Part shown: positions 43,846-51,978 of the stretch, in pieces | How positions within the stretch are numbered: position 1 is the first letter of the stretch | How the letters are laid out: every line of letters starts with the position of its first letter | Assembly (NCBI GenBank): GCA_900548385.1 | Contig: URKJ01000022.1 | Coordinates: 1 to 64,000, forward strand | Reading direction: 5' to 3' | Source: an uncultured bacterium | Lineage (GTDB): Bacteria > Verrucomicrobiota > Lentisphaeria > Victivallales > UBA1829 | DNA length: 64,000 bases | Position numbers and translations under genes: made by a program | Notes under the pieces: model-generated | What the model saw: only the letters and a program-made list of their open reading frames with translations | What the model was told of the DNA's origin: nothing | Databases searched by the model: none

Positions 43846-46176
43846 TTATTCGCTGACGACAATGTTTCCGGAGGCGGCAAGTCCCTTTACCGAATACGGG
43901 TCGGCGCAGACACCGGGATTCGGTACGTTCGGCGAGGCGATATAGCGGTTGTTCACAATTCTGACTTCAGTCGCGTTGGTTATATAGAACGCGGCGCGGT
44001 AGGGCAGCGGTTCCCGGCGCGGCGTCGGATTCTTGAAGGTGTTGTTGCGGAACGTTACGTTCCTTGCCGAACTGATAAAGGCGACAAGCCCGTAGCTATC
44101 CTTGAACGTGTTGTTTTCGAACAGAATGTTCGACAGAATCGGATAATCGGTCCGTTGCGTCGACGGATCGGTTTTCATGTAAACGCCCATGTATATGTCG
44201 CGCGCTTTGCCGTCATTGCCGACATTGCGCGGATTCACGCTGTCGAAACGGTTGTTCCGCACAACGATATTGTCCGCGCCATATCCTTCACTCCAGGCGT
44301 TGAACGTGTAGCCGGTTTCAATCTTGATTGCTCCCATTTCATTGTGCCGGAAATGGTTGTTTTCAAGCGTGATGTCGCGTCCGAGCAGCAGAATGCCGCG
44401 TGCACGGTTGTCGTGGAAAAAGCAGTTCCGCACGATGATGTTCCGCGTATCGTAGGCCCAGTTGAAGAGAATGAATCCGCCGTCGACCGGATCCGGAACC
44501 GGGGCTTTGAAAGTGATCTCATACATTCCCTTTTCCGCATCAACGGTACGGACCGATTTGACTGCGGAACGGAAATTGGCGGGGGAATAGTCGCCGTGAC
44601 GGAGCTCGACCGGCACGCCGGGACGGAACGTGCCGATGGCTGCTGCATTCCGTGTTATGACTGTGTATCTGCCGGATTTTCCGGCGTAACAGGAGGTGTC
44701 GTGTGCATTCAGACAATCGTCTGCGCCGAGGCTGAATTCGCAATCTTCCATTTTGAAGAATCCACGCGAACGTGCGATGTGGCAGTGGTCGGCGGTGCAG
44801 GTGATAAGCCTGCGCGGCACTCCGGCCGGTGCGGCAATATTGACTCGTCGGAACTGCCAGTACTGCTGGATGCCGCCGATTGCAAAGGCATGTCCGGCGC
44901 AGGAGTAAACATTGACGTCTTCAAGTGTCAGGTGGCGGTTATCGTTCATCACGAAGCCGTGCATGTCATAGTAGTAGTGCTGCATACGGAAGAGCTGTCC
45001 CCGGCGGAATTGCGACAGGTGCCGGCCGTGAACCCGGAGCACATTGCCGGAAAGCCATTCCGTTCCGGGGCGATTCCGACTGGCGAAGAATTCGAAACCG
45101 CGATCAAAACCGCCCTCGATTCCAACTGATTTTGTGGCAGGATCATAACTGCTGACGATGGCGACACGAAGATCGCGGCGTGGAAACGTCTCATATTCGC
45201 AGAAGCGGAAATCGACATGATTGTTTGAAGCATCGACGACTTCAACCAGACTGGCCAGCGGATCCTTCTCCCAGTTCCAATCCATTTTGAAGTTGCGCAT
45301 GATGATCCGCTCGCAGTCATCAATCCGGAAGTTTGCTCCGCGCTTTTTATGCCAGACGAACGTCGCTCCGCCGCCGTCAAAAATGAAATCCCGCATCCGT
45401 TCCAACTTGATCGGCAAGTCGGCGGTCATCCGGTAGGTTCCGGGAGCGACGGTCAGCTTTGCCGCTCCGATTTTCCGGCAGTGTTCAAGGGCGCGGTTCA
45501 GAGCATCGACATTGTCGGTTGCACCGGCGGAGACCCCGAAATCAGCCGCCGCGACGACGGTTTCGCCTGCATTCTCCGGCGGATGAATTGAAAATTCCTT
45601 TGCGCCGGTCGGCAATGTTCCCCACGGTCCGGTGTAGGGAACGGCATTCCGCGTGGCGGGATAGTAACAGTCCTCACGGCTTTGGATGAGCCGGAAATCG
45701 GTAATTTCCCCTTTCAGCTGCCGGTGGGTGTGAATCTGAAAAGCATAATCCGCAGTGTTTCCGGTACGGAATTTGATCCTGACTGACCGGAAAAAGGCGC
45801 TGTCGCCTCCCCGCTCGGACATCGTATCGAGTGTACTGTTTCCGGCAGAGACGGGACGGCAGAGAAAGTACAGGTATTTCGTATCTATACCGGGTCTGTC
45901 GACCCGGCAGCGGAACGTCGCAATATAGGCGGTGAGCGGTTTCAGCATACCCGGCTTGGTCTGAAAGACCGGAGTCCATTCGTTCCTGCTTGTCGTTGTA
46001 TCAATTCTGAGAGTCGCACCGTCCGGCGACGAGACGGCAAACGCTTCCCGCAGTGTATAGCGCGTGGAGTCGCTGAAATTCTGCAGGATTACCGGTTCTC
46101 CGGCCGCTGCGGACAGCGCGGAGCCGGCGATCAGGGTAAATACGGTCCTTCTCAAAAACGGAGAATAAAAAAACAT
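43846..46176 (-). CDS. Secreted right-handed beta-helix protein
   Basis: A 776-residue exported protein (signal peptide ending near 'SAAAGEP'). After an N-terminal ~200-residue beta-sandwich-like part comes 'VAAADFGVSAGATDNVDALNRAL' and 'APGTYRM', the usual entry to a pectate-lyase-type beta-helix. Repeats such as 'NIIVRNCFFHDNRARGI', 'DITLENNHFRHNE' and 'NIVVRNNRFDSV' follow. The segment 'MEDCEFSLGADDCLNAHDTS' has an Asp pair reminiscent of GH28/GH110 enzymes, so a glycosidase or lyase on polysaccharide is likely, specificity unknown. GGAAAGG precedes the ATG. An unusual inverted repeat overlaps its candidate promoter. Confidence 0.75.
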   Translation of the reverse strand: MFFYSPFLRRTVFTLIAGSALSAAAGEPVILQNFSDSTRYTLREAFAVSSPDGATLRIDTTTSRNEWTPVFQTKPGMLKPLTAYIATFRCRVDRPGIDTKYLYFLCRPVSAGNSTLDTMSERGGDSAFFRSVRIKFRTGNTADYAFQIHTHRQLKGEITDFRLIQSREDCYYPATRNAVPYTGPWGTLPTGAKEFSIHPPENAGETVVAAADFGVSAGATDNVDALNRALEHCRKIGAAKLTVAPGTYRMTADLPIKLERMRDFIFDGGGATFVWHKKRGANFRIDDCERIIMRNFKMDWNWEKDPLASLVEVVDASNNHVDFRFCEYETFPRRDLRVAIVSSYDPATKSVGIEGGFDRGFEFFASRNRPGTEWLSGNVLRVHGRHLSQFRRGQLFRMQHYYYDMHGFVMNDNRHLTLEDVNVYSCAGHAFAIGGIQQYWQFRRVNIAAPAGVPRRLITCTADHCHIARSRGFFKMEDCEFSLGADDCLNAHDTSCYAGKSGRYTVITRNAAAIGTFRPGVPVELRHGDYSPANFRSAVKSVRTVDAEKGMYEITFKAPVPDPVDGGFILFNWAYDTRNIIVRNCFFHDNRARGILLLGRDITLENNHFRHNEMGAIKIETGYTFNAWSEGYGADNIVVRNNRFDSVNPRNVGNDGKARDIYMGVYMKTDPSTQRTDYPILSNILFENNTFKDSYGLVAFISSARNVTFRNNTFKNPTPRREPLPYRAAFYITNATEVRIVNNRYIASPNVPNPGVCADPYSVKGLAASGNIVVSE

Positions 46177-46231
46177 GATGAGACACCTTTCCGGATCTGT
46201 ACAAGAAAATTCAATGAGCGTATTTCGTTTT

Positions 46232-46267
46232 CTCCTTATATTTTCCTGTGTTGAAAATTATAAGGAG
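46232..46267. promoter_or_regulatory. Long inverted repeat over the beta-helix gene promoter
   Basis: CTCCTTATA plus TTTTC (46232-46245) pairs with GAAAATTATAAGGAG (46253-46267), a 14-base dyad with one bulged base and a 7-base loop. The right arm contains the minus-strand -10 box TATAAT (46262-46257). It could be an operator for a repressor. Confidence 0.5.
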
Positions 46268-46286
46268 GCTGCCAATTATTCCGCAA
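46257..46286 (-). promoter_or_regulatory. Candidate promoter of the beta-helix gene
   Basis: Minus-strand TTGCGG (46286-46281), an 18-base spacer and TATAAT (46262-46257). A second candidate, TTGCCA with an 18-base spacer to TATAGT, lies just upstream (46323-46294). Confidence 0.45.
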
Positions 46287-46347
46287 TATGTTTACTATAG
46301 CACATGAAACGTGATTTTGGCAATCTTTTTTTGAAAAAATTGATTTT

Positions 46348-46644
46348 TTATGTTTTCTCCGCTTTTTTCACCTGCACAACCAGTTCATGGAGATTATTCC
46401 GATCAATCAGCAGTTCCGGATCGTTGCCGGGATCCGGCTTGATTCCTTTGGAGAAGAGGCGTTCCCGGTAAACCGGAAATATTTCCCGGAACGTCTGCAC
46501 GGTAACGTTTTCCCCACTCCGGCAGGATCGGGACAGCGGAAGCGGATCGGTCGCAAAAAGCAGACGCCCCATTCTGATCCGCACAACAGATGCCGTTTGT
46601 TTTTTTACCGGGAAAAGGACATATTGACGGCGCAAAAGCCGCAT
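46348..46644 (-). pseudogene. Possible C-terminal gene remnant
   Basis: A 98-residue frame whose last ~50 residues look protein-like ('NVTVQTFREIFPVYRERLFS', then 'DPELLIDRNNLHELVV') while the first part does not, and no ribosome site stands before the ATG. It may be the tail of a deleted gene directly behind the cassette D glycosidase on the same strand. Family not recognised; could be chance. Confidence 0.3.
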
Positions 46645-46686
46645 TTTCCCGGTGTTTCCGGCAATGATTGATTTACGGAACGGGTG

Positions 46687-49600
46687 TTATTTCACCCGCT
46701 CCAGTTCGTAGGCGAAGACCGCTCCGGAGGGGCGGAAGACGGTCAGGGAAACCGTCAGTTTGCCATCTGCGCGACGCTTTAACGGAAGTTCCGCAACTCG
46801 TTTGCCGGAGGTATCGACCGCGTGGAGACGATAGGAGGCACCCGGAGGCGGGGTGAGCGTCAGTTCCGCTTCGCCGCGTGCGGCGAGAAAAGGCGTTGTT
46901 CCCCAGGATTCCAGCCGCTCCATGGCAGGGGAGGCGAATTTGGCTTTGGTTGCCTGTGAATCCGTCAGGTGCAGAAGCAGAATCCGTTTGGACTCCGTCA
47001 GCGGCAGAAAATCGGCTGCGGCGGCTGCGAACACGGCACGTCCGTTTTTATTGTTCACCTGCAGGAACGGAGTTGTTCCTTTTTTGCCGGCGGGGAGAAT
47101 CAGCACTTCACAGGCGGGCGAGACGGCACGGAATGTTTCCCGTTTGCGGTCAATTTCGATTTCTCCGCCGGAACTGCGGAATATTCCGTCGGCGGGATTG
47201 CACTGCCGGGAGTTCAGAAGTCCGGCTTTCAGGAGTTTTTCCAGAATACCGTGATCTTTGGGACCCGCATTCAGAACGGGGATTCCGCCGGAGAAACGGG
47301 GAAATGCAGTTCCTGCGTTGAACACTGCCCGGCAGTTTTCCGGGAGCCGGACCGGAGCGGGTGAGACAATGGTGCCGATCCGCGCGATCAGGCCGAGATT
47401 TGCCAGTTCGGGGATGTAAGCGGTATCAAAGCTCAAACCGTTACCATTTTCGAGCAGCACGGCAAAGCTCTCTTTTGCGGGCTGTATGCCGCTGCCGGAG
47501 AACAGGGAAACGCCGATGCGGTGCGCCAGACTTTTGACGACATCGGTCGATAGGTCAAAATGATTGTTCGCACGGTCGTTCCGCTGATAGTTTTCGAGTC
47601 CGTGCGAATACGCGAACTGGAACAGGGCATCCCATCCCTGCAATCCGGCGTAGGCACCGATCAGGGCGGGGCCCTCCGCCCGGAAGCGGTTCGGTTTGGC
47701 GTAGTCGAATTCGGTGACGGTAAACGGTTTCCCGTACAGGCGGCTGACCGCGATACTTCCGGGTAACGGACCTGTTACGATTGCCGATTTCTGATGGAGG
47801 ATCGAAGGCAGTTTCCAGGAAGAGGACGGAAAGCGCGGATGGCTGGAATACCCGTGGTTGTCCACATAGTCATACATTGCGCGCATCGTGGAGAGTTTCG
47901 GAGTCGACCCCATGTTCTGATCGCTCAGAGGGCATTTGACGCCGAGCCCGCGGACAAATTCCTTCATCTGCGCGTAACGTTTTTCGTAGGTTTCCGTCAG
48001 GAAACGTTCGAACTGGGCGTTGCGTTCTCCGGGCGTGGCGCCGACGGCAAGACCTTTGGCTTTCCGCCACTCTTCAAAACGGGTCTGGTACAGGGTACGG
48101 GTGAATTCATTTTTCGCCCAGCAGGACTTGATGTTGCCTTCGTTGACCAGTGATATGGAGATCAGTACGGGGTCGTCCTTGATGGCGAGCCCGGTATACG
48201 GATTCACATGCGTGAGATAGTTGCGGGAGTAGGTTTTCCAGTTCTCATAGACGGAATCCAGAACCCAGAAAAGCGCTTTGTAAACGGCGATATCCGTCAG
48301 TTTTTCCGGATATTCGGGGATTTCACCCTTCGGGAGCCGGCGGGAGATATACAGGTCGGTGGTGATGTAGATCCCTTTTTTCTTGAAGCAGTGAACGAGA
48401 TAATCCAGCTGATCCATGCGGACGGGATCAAGTTCCGTGGTCCGTTCCCGTTTTGTCATTCCGCCGTCATGGTGGTGCAGACGGATCGCGTTGAATCCGG
48501 CGGCAGCCATGCGGTCGGCAAGCCGTTCCGCCCACGCTTTTGTGGTATAGGGCCCCCGCGAGCAGAGATTGGTTCCGTAAAAACGGAGCTGCTCGCCGGG
48601 ACGGTCCCGGAACTCAAAATGTCCGTTGCGGATGACGACCGGACCGTATTTCCCGGCGGGCGCATCAAGACGGGACGAGAAGTCCAGAACCGAGCCGGGG
48701 AGGATGTCTTTGTGATAGTCGATCGGCTTCCAGTTGCGTCCGGCTACGATATAATGGGGAATGGAAGCGTTCTGCGGGACTTTCCGGTCGCAGAGCGTTG
48801 CCCCCGCGATCATCCAGACCGCGTTTCCGGCGGATTGGAACCGGATGCCGGCGAGCGGTTTGTCCTCCACTTCATAGACACTGCGGTAAAGACCGACATA
48901 AGAACTGCGGTTTTCTCCGGTCCAGACGACTTCGCCGTTGTTCACCGGGACGGGCGACCACCAGTTGCCCGTATCGCCGGATTTGATGTTCAGCACGGTT
49001 TCAGTGCCGTCCGTATAGGTCAGAGTGATCGTGCCGATCCGGGGAGCGGATGATCCCCATGCAATCGCGTGAAGCAGATAAAAATATTTGCCACGCGGAT
49101 TTGTTTTCACTGTGCCGCCGGCTTCCCGCGGCATATAGAGGCGGTTTGCTCCTGCGAGAACAAGGCAGGATTTTCCGTTGTTGCGTGCCGGGTTGATGAT
49201 GTCAAATTCAACGCCGCGCCAGCGGTGGCGTCCGACGGGGATCATACGGAGATCGTTTTCCGGTCCCTGATCGGTCCAGCCGCCTTTTCCGTCGGCGGGT
49301 GTCTGGTCGGCAAAGCCCATATTGACGAATTTCCGCAGGTCGATTGTCTGTGACCGGTTCGGGCGGTACTCGACGTTCAGCCGGAGTTTCCGGTCCGGAG
49401 TCTTTCCGATGCGGGGAACGCCGATCAGCAGACTGTATGTGTTCGGTCTGGGGCGGTAATCGTGAATCCGTACCGTGAAGGTTCCGGAGAGGATCAGAAC
49501 ACCGTTCTGTTCCGGGATTTCCAGACGGTTGACTTTGTCATTCGCATAGACTTCCACTTTTCCCTTGTTCTTCTGCAGCGGAAGAACGAACTCTTTGCCG

Positions 49601-49992
49601 TTGATCCGGAAGACGCGTCCGGCGAAACTTTCCGTCGGCATCGCGGTGCGGAACGTGAACCCGTAACGGATCCCGGAAGAGATATTCAGTTCATAAGTAT
49701 AAGAATCCGGAGAGTTGTTTTTCCGGAGTTCCGCGTTATAACTCCCGCCCGGTTCGCCGGGAAGGTGAATTTCCCCTTTGGAACTCCAGCCGATGGGGGA
49801 GACTTCTGTTTTGCCGGTTTTCCACTCTTTGTCGCTTTGTCCGAAATTGCGTCTGCCGTTCCAGCAGTCTCCGCCGAATTGCAGTTCAGAGGTTGTCAAT
49901 CTGCCGCGGGAGTCCAGCCGGACCGGTGTTTCCGCGGCTGCGGCGATGGATACTGCCAGAAGAACCGCGGCTGTCAGAAAGACTCGTTTCAT
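46687..49992 (-). CDS. Secreted clan-A-like glycoside hydrolase (cassette D)
   Basis: A 1101-residue exported protein with signal peptide (about 1-20). Same plan as the enzymes at 1939 and 11162, and the clearest member. N-terminal beta-rich domains include 'FVNMGFADQTPADGKGGWTD' followed by 'QGPENDLRMIPVG' (about residues 220-255). The catalytic part has 'AAGFNAIRLHHHDG', acid/base in 'SLVNEGNIKS' (Glu618), and nucleophile-like 'FTVTEFDYAKPN' (Glu761). The C-terminal ~300 residues may be an accessory beta domain. Substrate unknown. AAGGAG precedes the ATG; 24 bases behind the pseudopilin. Confidence 0.75.
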   Translation of the reverse strand: MKRVFLTAAVLLAVSIAAAAETPVRLDSRGRLTTSELQFGGDCWNGRRNFGQSDKEWKTGKTEVSPIGWSSKGEIHLPGEPGGSYNAELRKNNSPDSYTYELNISSGIRYGFTFRTAMPTESFAGRVFRINGKEFVLPLQKNKGKVEVYANDKVNRLEIPEQNGVLILSGTFTVRIHDYRPRPNTYSLLIGVPRIGKTPDRKLRLNVEYRPNRSQTIDLRKFVNMGFADQTPADGKGGWTDQGPENDLRMIPVGRHRWRGVEFDIINPARNNGKSCLVLAGANRLYMPREAGGTVKTNPRGKYFYLLHAIAWGSSAPRIGTITLTYTDGTETVLNIKSGDTGNWWSPVPVNNGEVVWTGENRSSYVGLYRSVYEVEDKPLAGIRFQSAGNAVWMIAGATLCDRKVPQNASIPHYIVAGRNWKPIDYHKDILPGSVLDFSSRLDAPAGKYGPVVIRNGHFEFRDRPGEQLRFYGTNLCSRGPYTTKAWAERLADRMAAAGFNAIRLHHHDGGMTKRERTTELDPVRMDQLDYLVHCFKKKGIYITTDLYISRRLPKGEIPEYPEKLTDIAVYKALFWVLDSVYENWKTYSRNYLTHVNPYTGLAIKDDPVLISISLVNEGNIKSCWAKNEFTRTLYQTRFEEWRKAKGLAVGATPGERNAQFERFLTETYEKRYAQMKEFVRGLGVKCPLSDQNMGSTPKLSTMRAMYDYVDNHGYSSHPRFPSSSWKLPSILHQKSAIVTGPLPGSIAVSRLYGKPFTVTEFDYAKPNRFRAEGPALIGAYAGLQGWDALFQFAYSHGLENYQRNDRANNHFDLSTDVVKSLAHRIGVSLFSGSGIQPAKESFAVLLENGNGLSFDTAYIPELANLGLIARIGTIVSPAPVRLPENCRAVFNAGTAFPRFSGGIPVLNAGPKDHGILEKLLKAGLLNSRQCNPADGIFRSSGGEIEIDRKRETFRAVSPACEVLILPAGKKGTTPFLQVNNKNGRAVFAAAAADFLPLTESKRILLLHLTDSQATKAKFASPAMERLESWGTTPFLAARGEAELTLTPPPGASYRLHAVDTSGKRVAELPLKRRADGKLTVSLTVFRPSGAVFAYELERVK

Positions 49993-50016
49993 GATTTTTG
50001 CTCCTTGATATTGGGG

Positions 50017-50733
50017 TTACCATTCGGTTTGCTGCTGTTGGGCGAATTCCATTTTCGGATAGAGTTCCACCTTCATCCGGGCGGTTGAGACTGCTGCGGC
50101 GTTTCCGCCGATGTACAGCAGATTGACCGCCTGCGGATCATGTGCAGCCCATGCCCGCGGTCCTTCCGGCCAGGTCACTTTAAGAAATCCCTGATTGCGC
50201 GGTCCGCCGTCATTCCGAATGGGGTTGATGTTTTCTGGACCACGGCTGTCGACAAGCATCGGCATCTGGGCAGGTTGTTTCCAGACGAGCGCCATACGGC
50301 TGTCGTTGCGGCTTGGACCTTCAAACTTGATCCAGTACTTGCCTTCGGAAGTATTGGTTCCCTGAAACGGGAAATCGCCGAACCAGCCGTAGTGATAATA
50401 GAGTATCGTATTATTTGTATAGGAAAAGGTCCCTTTTGTCAGCGGACAGCACCATGGTGCGCTGGTTTCTCTGTTTTCAGGCTTCCGGATCCAGCCGGTT
50501 ACTTGCAGATACCGCAGCCAGCTATAGGTGTTATGGACTTTGACAATGACATTCCCGCCGGAATCATTGGCGTACATGTGGACCAGCTGTCCGCAGGATT
50601 TCAGGTTTCCAAGGCAGCTGATTCCCCGCGCCTTGCCTCTGGCTTTGCCGAGAGCGGGGAGAAGAAGTGCAACTAAAATTGCGATTACAGAGACGACAAC
50701 CAGCAATTCTACGATGGTGAATTTCCTTTTCAT
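50017..50733 (-). CDS. Pseudopilin-like protein with degenerate H-X9-DG motif (cassette D)
   Basis: A 238-residue protein beginning MKRKFTIVELLVVVSVIAI, the prepilin cleavage/methylation motif without a long leader. The C-terminal motif is altered: 'HDPQAVNLLYIGGN' has Ile-Gly where Asp-Gly is expected, so H-X9-DG is degenerate here. Its ATG overlaps the LacI-type regulator stop as ATGA (50730-50733). It is followed by the cassette D glycosidase. Role unknown. Confidence 0.83.
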   Translation of the reverse strand: MKRKFTIVELLVVVSVIAILVALLLPALGKARGKARGISCLGNLKSCGQLVHMYANDSGGNVIVKVHNTYSWLRYLQVTGWIRKPENRETSAPWCCPLTKGTFSYTNNTILYYHYGWFGDFPFQGTNTSEGKYWIKFEGPSRNDSRMALVWKQPAQMPMLVDSRGPENINPIRNDGGPRNQGFLKVTWPEGPRAWAAHDPQAVNLLYIGGNAAAVSTARMKVELYPKMEFAQQQQTEW

Positions 50734-51740
50734 TCGTTCCTCCTTGGTTGGGTGGTTTCACGCAGAATTAATGCAGTCGGAACTGCGATCGAGCGGACGG
50801 GAGTCTCCGGATGGAGAATCCGTTCCAGCGTCAGTTCGATCACCGATTTTCCGAATTCATTCAGATTGGTATCAATGGTGGACAGCGCGGGATACAGACA
50901 GCAGCTGAATTCCGCATTGTCCTGTCCGACGAGCGAAATGTCTTCCGGAATCCGTTTGCCCCGCCGGAGCAGTTCGCTTGCAAGGGCGAGGCACCAGATG
51001 TCGTTCTGGACGATCAGGGCGTCGATCCCGTTCGGGATCACTGCTTCGTCGATGAAGCGGCTGAAGATCCGGCGCACGGATTCACGGGAATTGTCGGGGT
51101 TCGGGATCGTGAAGACCGCGTTTTCCCGGTCCGGATATTCACTGAGAAATGCTTTGCGCCGGGCCTGGAGGGAATCGTATTTTGTTTCCTGCTCACCGAT
51201 CAGGAGAGCGGGATTGCGTCGTTTTTCCTGCCGGAACTGTGCTGCCGCCTCCGCATATCCCCGGCTGATGTCGTAATAGACGGACGGCAGGTTCGGCAGG
51301 GGCTCCGCTCCGTAAAAAATGACTTTGTCCAGTTTTTTAAGATCGTCGTCGATGGTATTGACGTGGCAGATGACGGCATCCACACCGTATTGAAAAAGAG
51401 TCCGGCAGTTTTGCAGCTGTTTGCCGGGGTTGTCGTGCGTTTCGGCGATCAGAAGGCGGTACCCGCGGCTGTCCGCTTCCCGCTCGATCGCGGCGATCTG
51501 ACGGAATCGCACGGCGACGTCTTCGCTGTCGATGAGGACTCCGAGGGTGTGGGAAGAGCGCCCGCAGAGCATTTGCGCGGAAAAATTCGGGATATAGTTC
51601 ATCTCCCTTGCGATTGCAAGGATCCGTTCGGTCTTTTCCCGGGAGACGCGGATATTGCTTTTGCTTCTCCCGCTCAGGACCGCGGAGGCGGAGCCCAGAG
51701 AGACTCCCGCCCGTTTTGCTATGTCGACCAGTCTGACCAT
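50730..51740 (-). CDS. LacI-family transcription regulator (cassette D)
   Basis: A 336-residue repressor-type protein. The N-terminal LacI helix-turn-helix and hinge are clear ('DIAKRAGVSLGSASAVLSGR' to 'NYIPNFSAQML', residues 5-58), followed by a two-lobed sugar-binding domain ('TLGVLIDSEDV', 'DALIVQNDIWCLALASELL', 'DISLVGQDNAEFS'). It is the first gene of cassette D and its stop overlaps the pseudopilin start. A palindrome just behind its own promoter is the probable operator. Likely responds to a sugar released by the glycosidase. Confidence 0.92.
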   Translation of the reverse strand: MVRLVDIAKRAGVSLGSASAVLSGRSKSNIRVSREKTERILAIAREMNYIPNFSAQMLCGRSSHTLGVLIDSEDVAVRFRQIAAIEREADSRGYRLLIAETHDNPGKQLQNCRTLFQYGVDAVICHVNTIDDDLKKLDKVIFYGAEPLPNLPSVYYDISRGYAEAAAQFRQEKRRNPALLIGEQETKYDSLQARRKAFLSEYPDRENAVFTIPNPDNSRESVRRIFSRFIDEAVIPNGIDALIVQNDIWCLALASELLRRGKRIPEDISLVGQDNAEFSCCLYPALSTIDTNLNEFGKSVIELTLERILHPETPVRSIAVPTALILRETTQPRRNE

Positions 51741-51764
51741 TTTTTCCCTTGTTTTCAGTGTATG

Positions 51765-51778
51765 ATTAAGCGCTTTAT
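51765..51778. promoter_or_regulatory. LacI-type operator candidate
   Basis: ATTAAGC|GCTTTAT, a 14-base palindrome centred on CG with one mismatch pair, as typical of LacI-family operators. It lies 4 to 17 bases downstream of the -10 box (51787-51782, minus strand), so binding would block transcription of the regulator and the cassette. Confidence 0.6.
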
Positions 51779-51781
51779 TAA

Positions 51782-51810
51782 ATTATACTTCAAAACAGGA
51801 AAAAAGTCAA
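51782..51810 (-). promoter_or_regulatory. Sigma70-type promoter of cassette D
   Basis: Minus-strand TTGACT (51810-51805), a 17-base spacer and a perfect TATAAT (51787-51782). Confidence 0.7.
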
Positions 51811-51915
51811 GAGGTTAAAAATAAAAATAACGATATTTTATTTTAAAATCGTGATTTTGAGCGGTAAACCGGGCGGCGCCGGTTCGGGGAATTCTGCGGA
51901 ATTTGCGTAAAAGAC

Positions 51916-51943
51916 TTGATTTCCTTCTGCGGAGCGCTAAAGT
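51916..51943 (+). promoter_or_regulatory. Candidate promoter of nagA
   Basis: TTGATT (51916-51921), a 16-base spacer and TAAAGT (51938-51943), 36 bases before the ATG. Weak -10. Confidence 0.35.
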
Positions 51944-51978
51944 ACAGGATATGTTGACAGAAACAGAAGGGGTGTCAC

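Larger units (their letters stand above)
46177..46686. other. Gap between two minus-strand polysaccharide genes
   Basis: 510 bases. The left part holds the promoter and inverted repeat of the beta-helix gene. A minus-strand open frame at 46348-46644 is described separately. No promoter for it was seen. Confidence 0.5.
51741..51978. other. Divergent gap between cassette D and nagA
   Basis: 238 AT-rich bases with promoters for both directions and the LacI-type palindrome. No gene visible. Confidence 0.5.
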
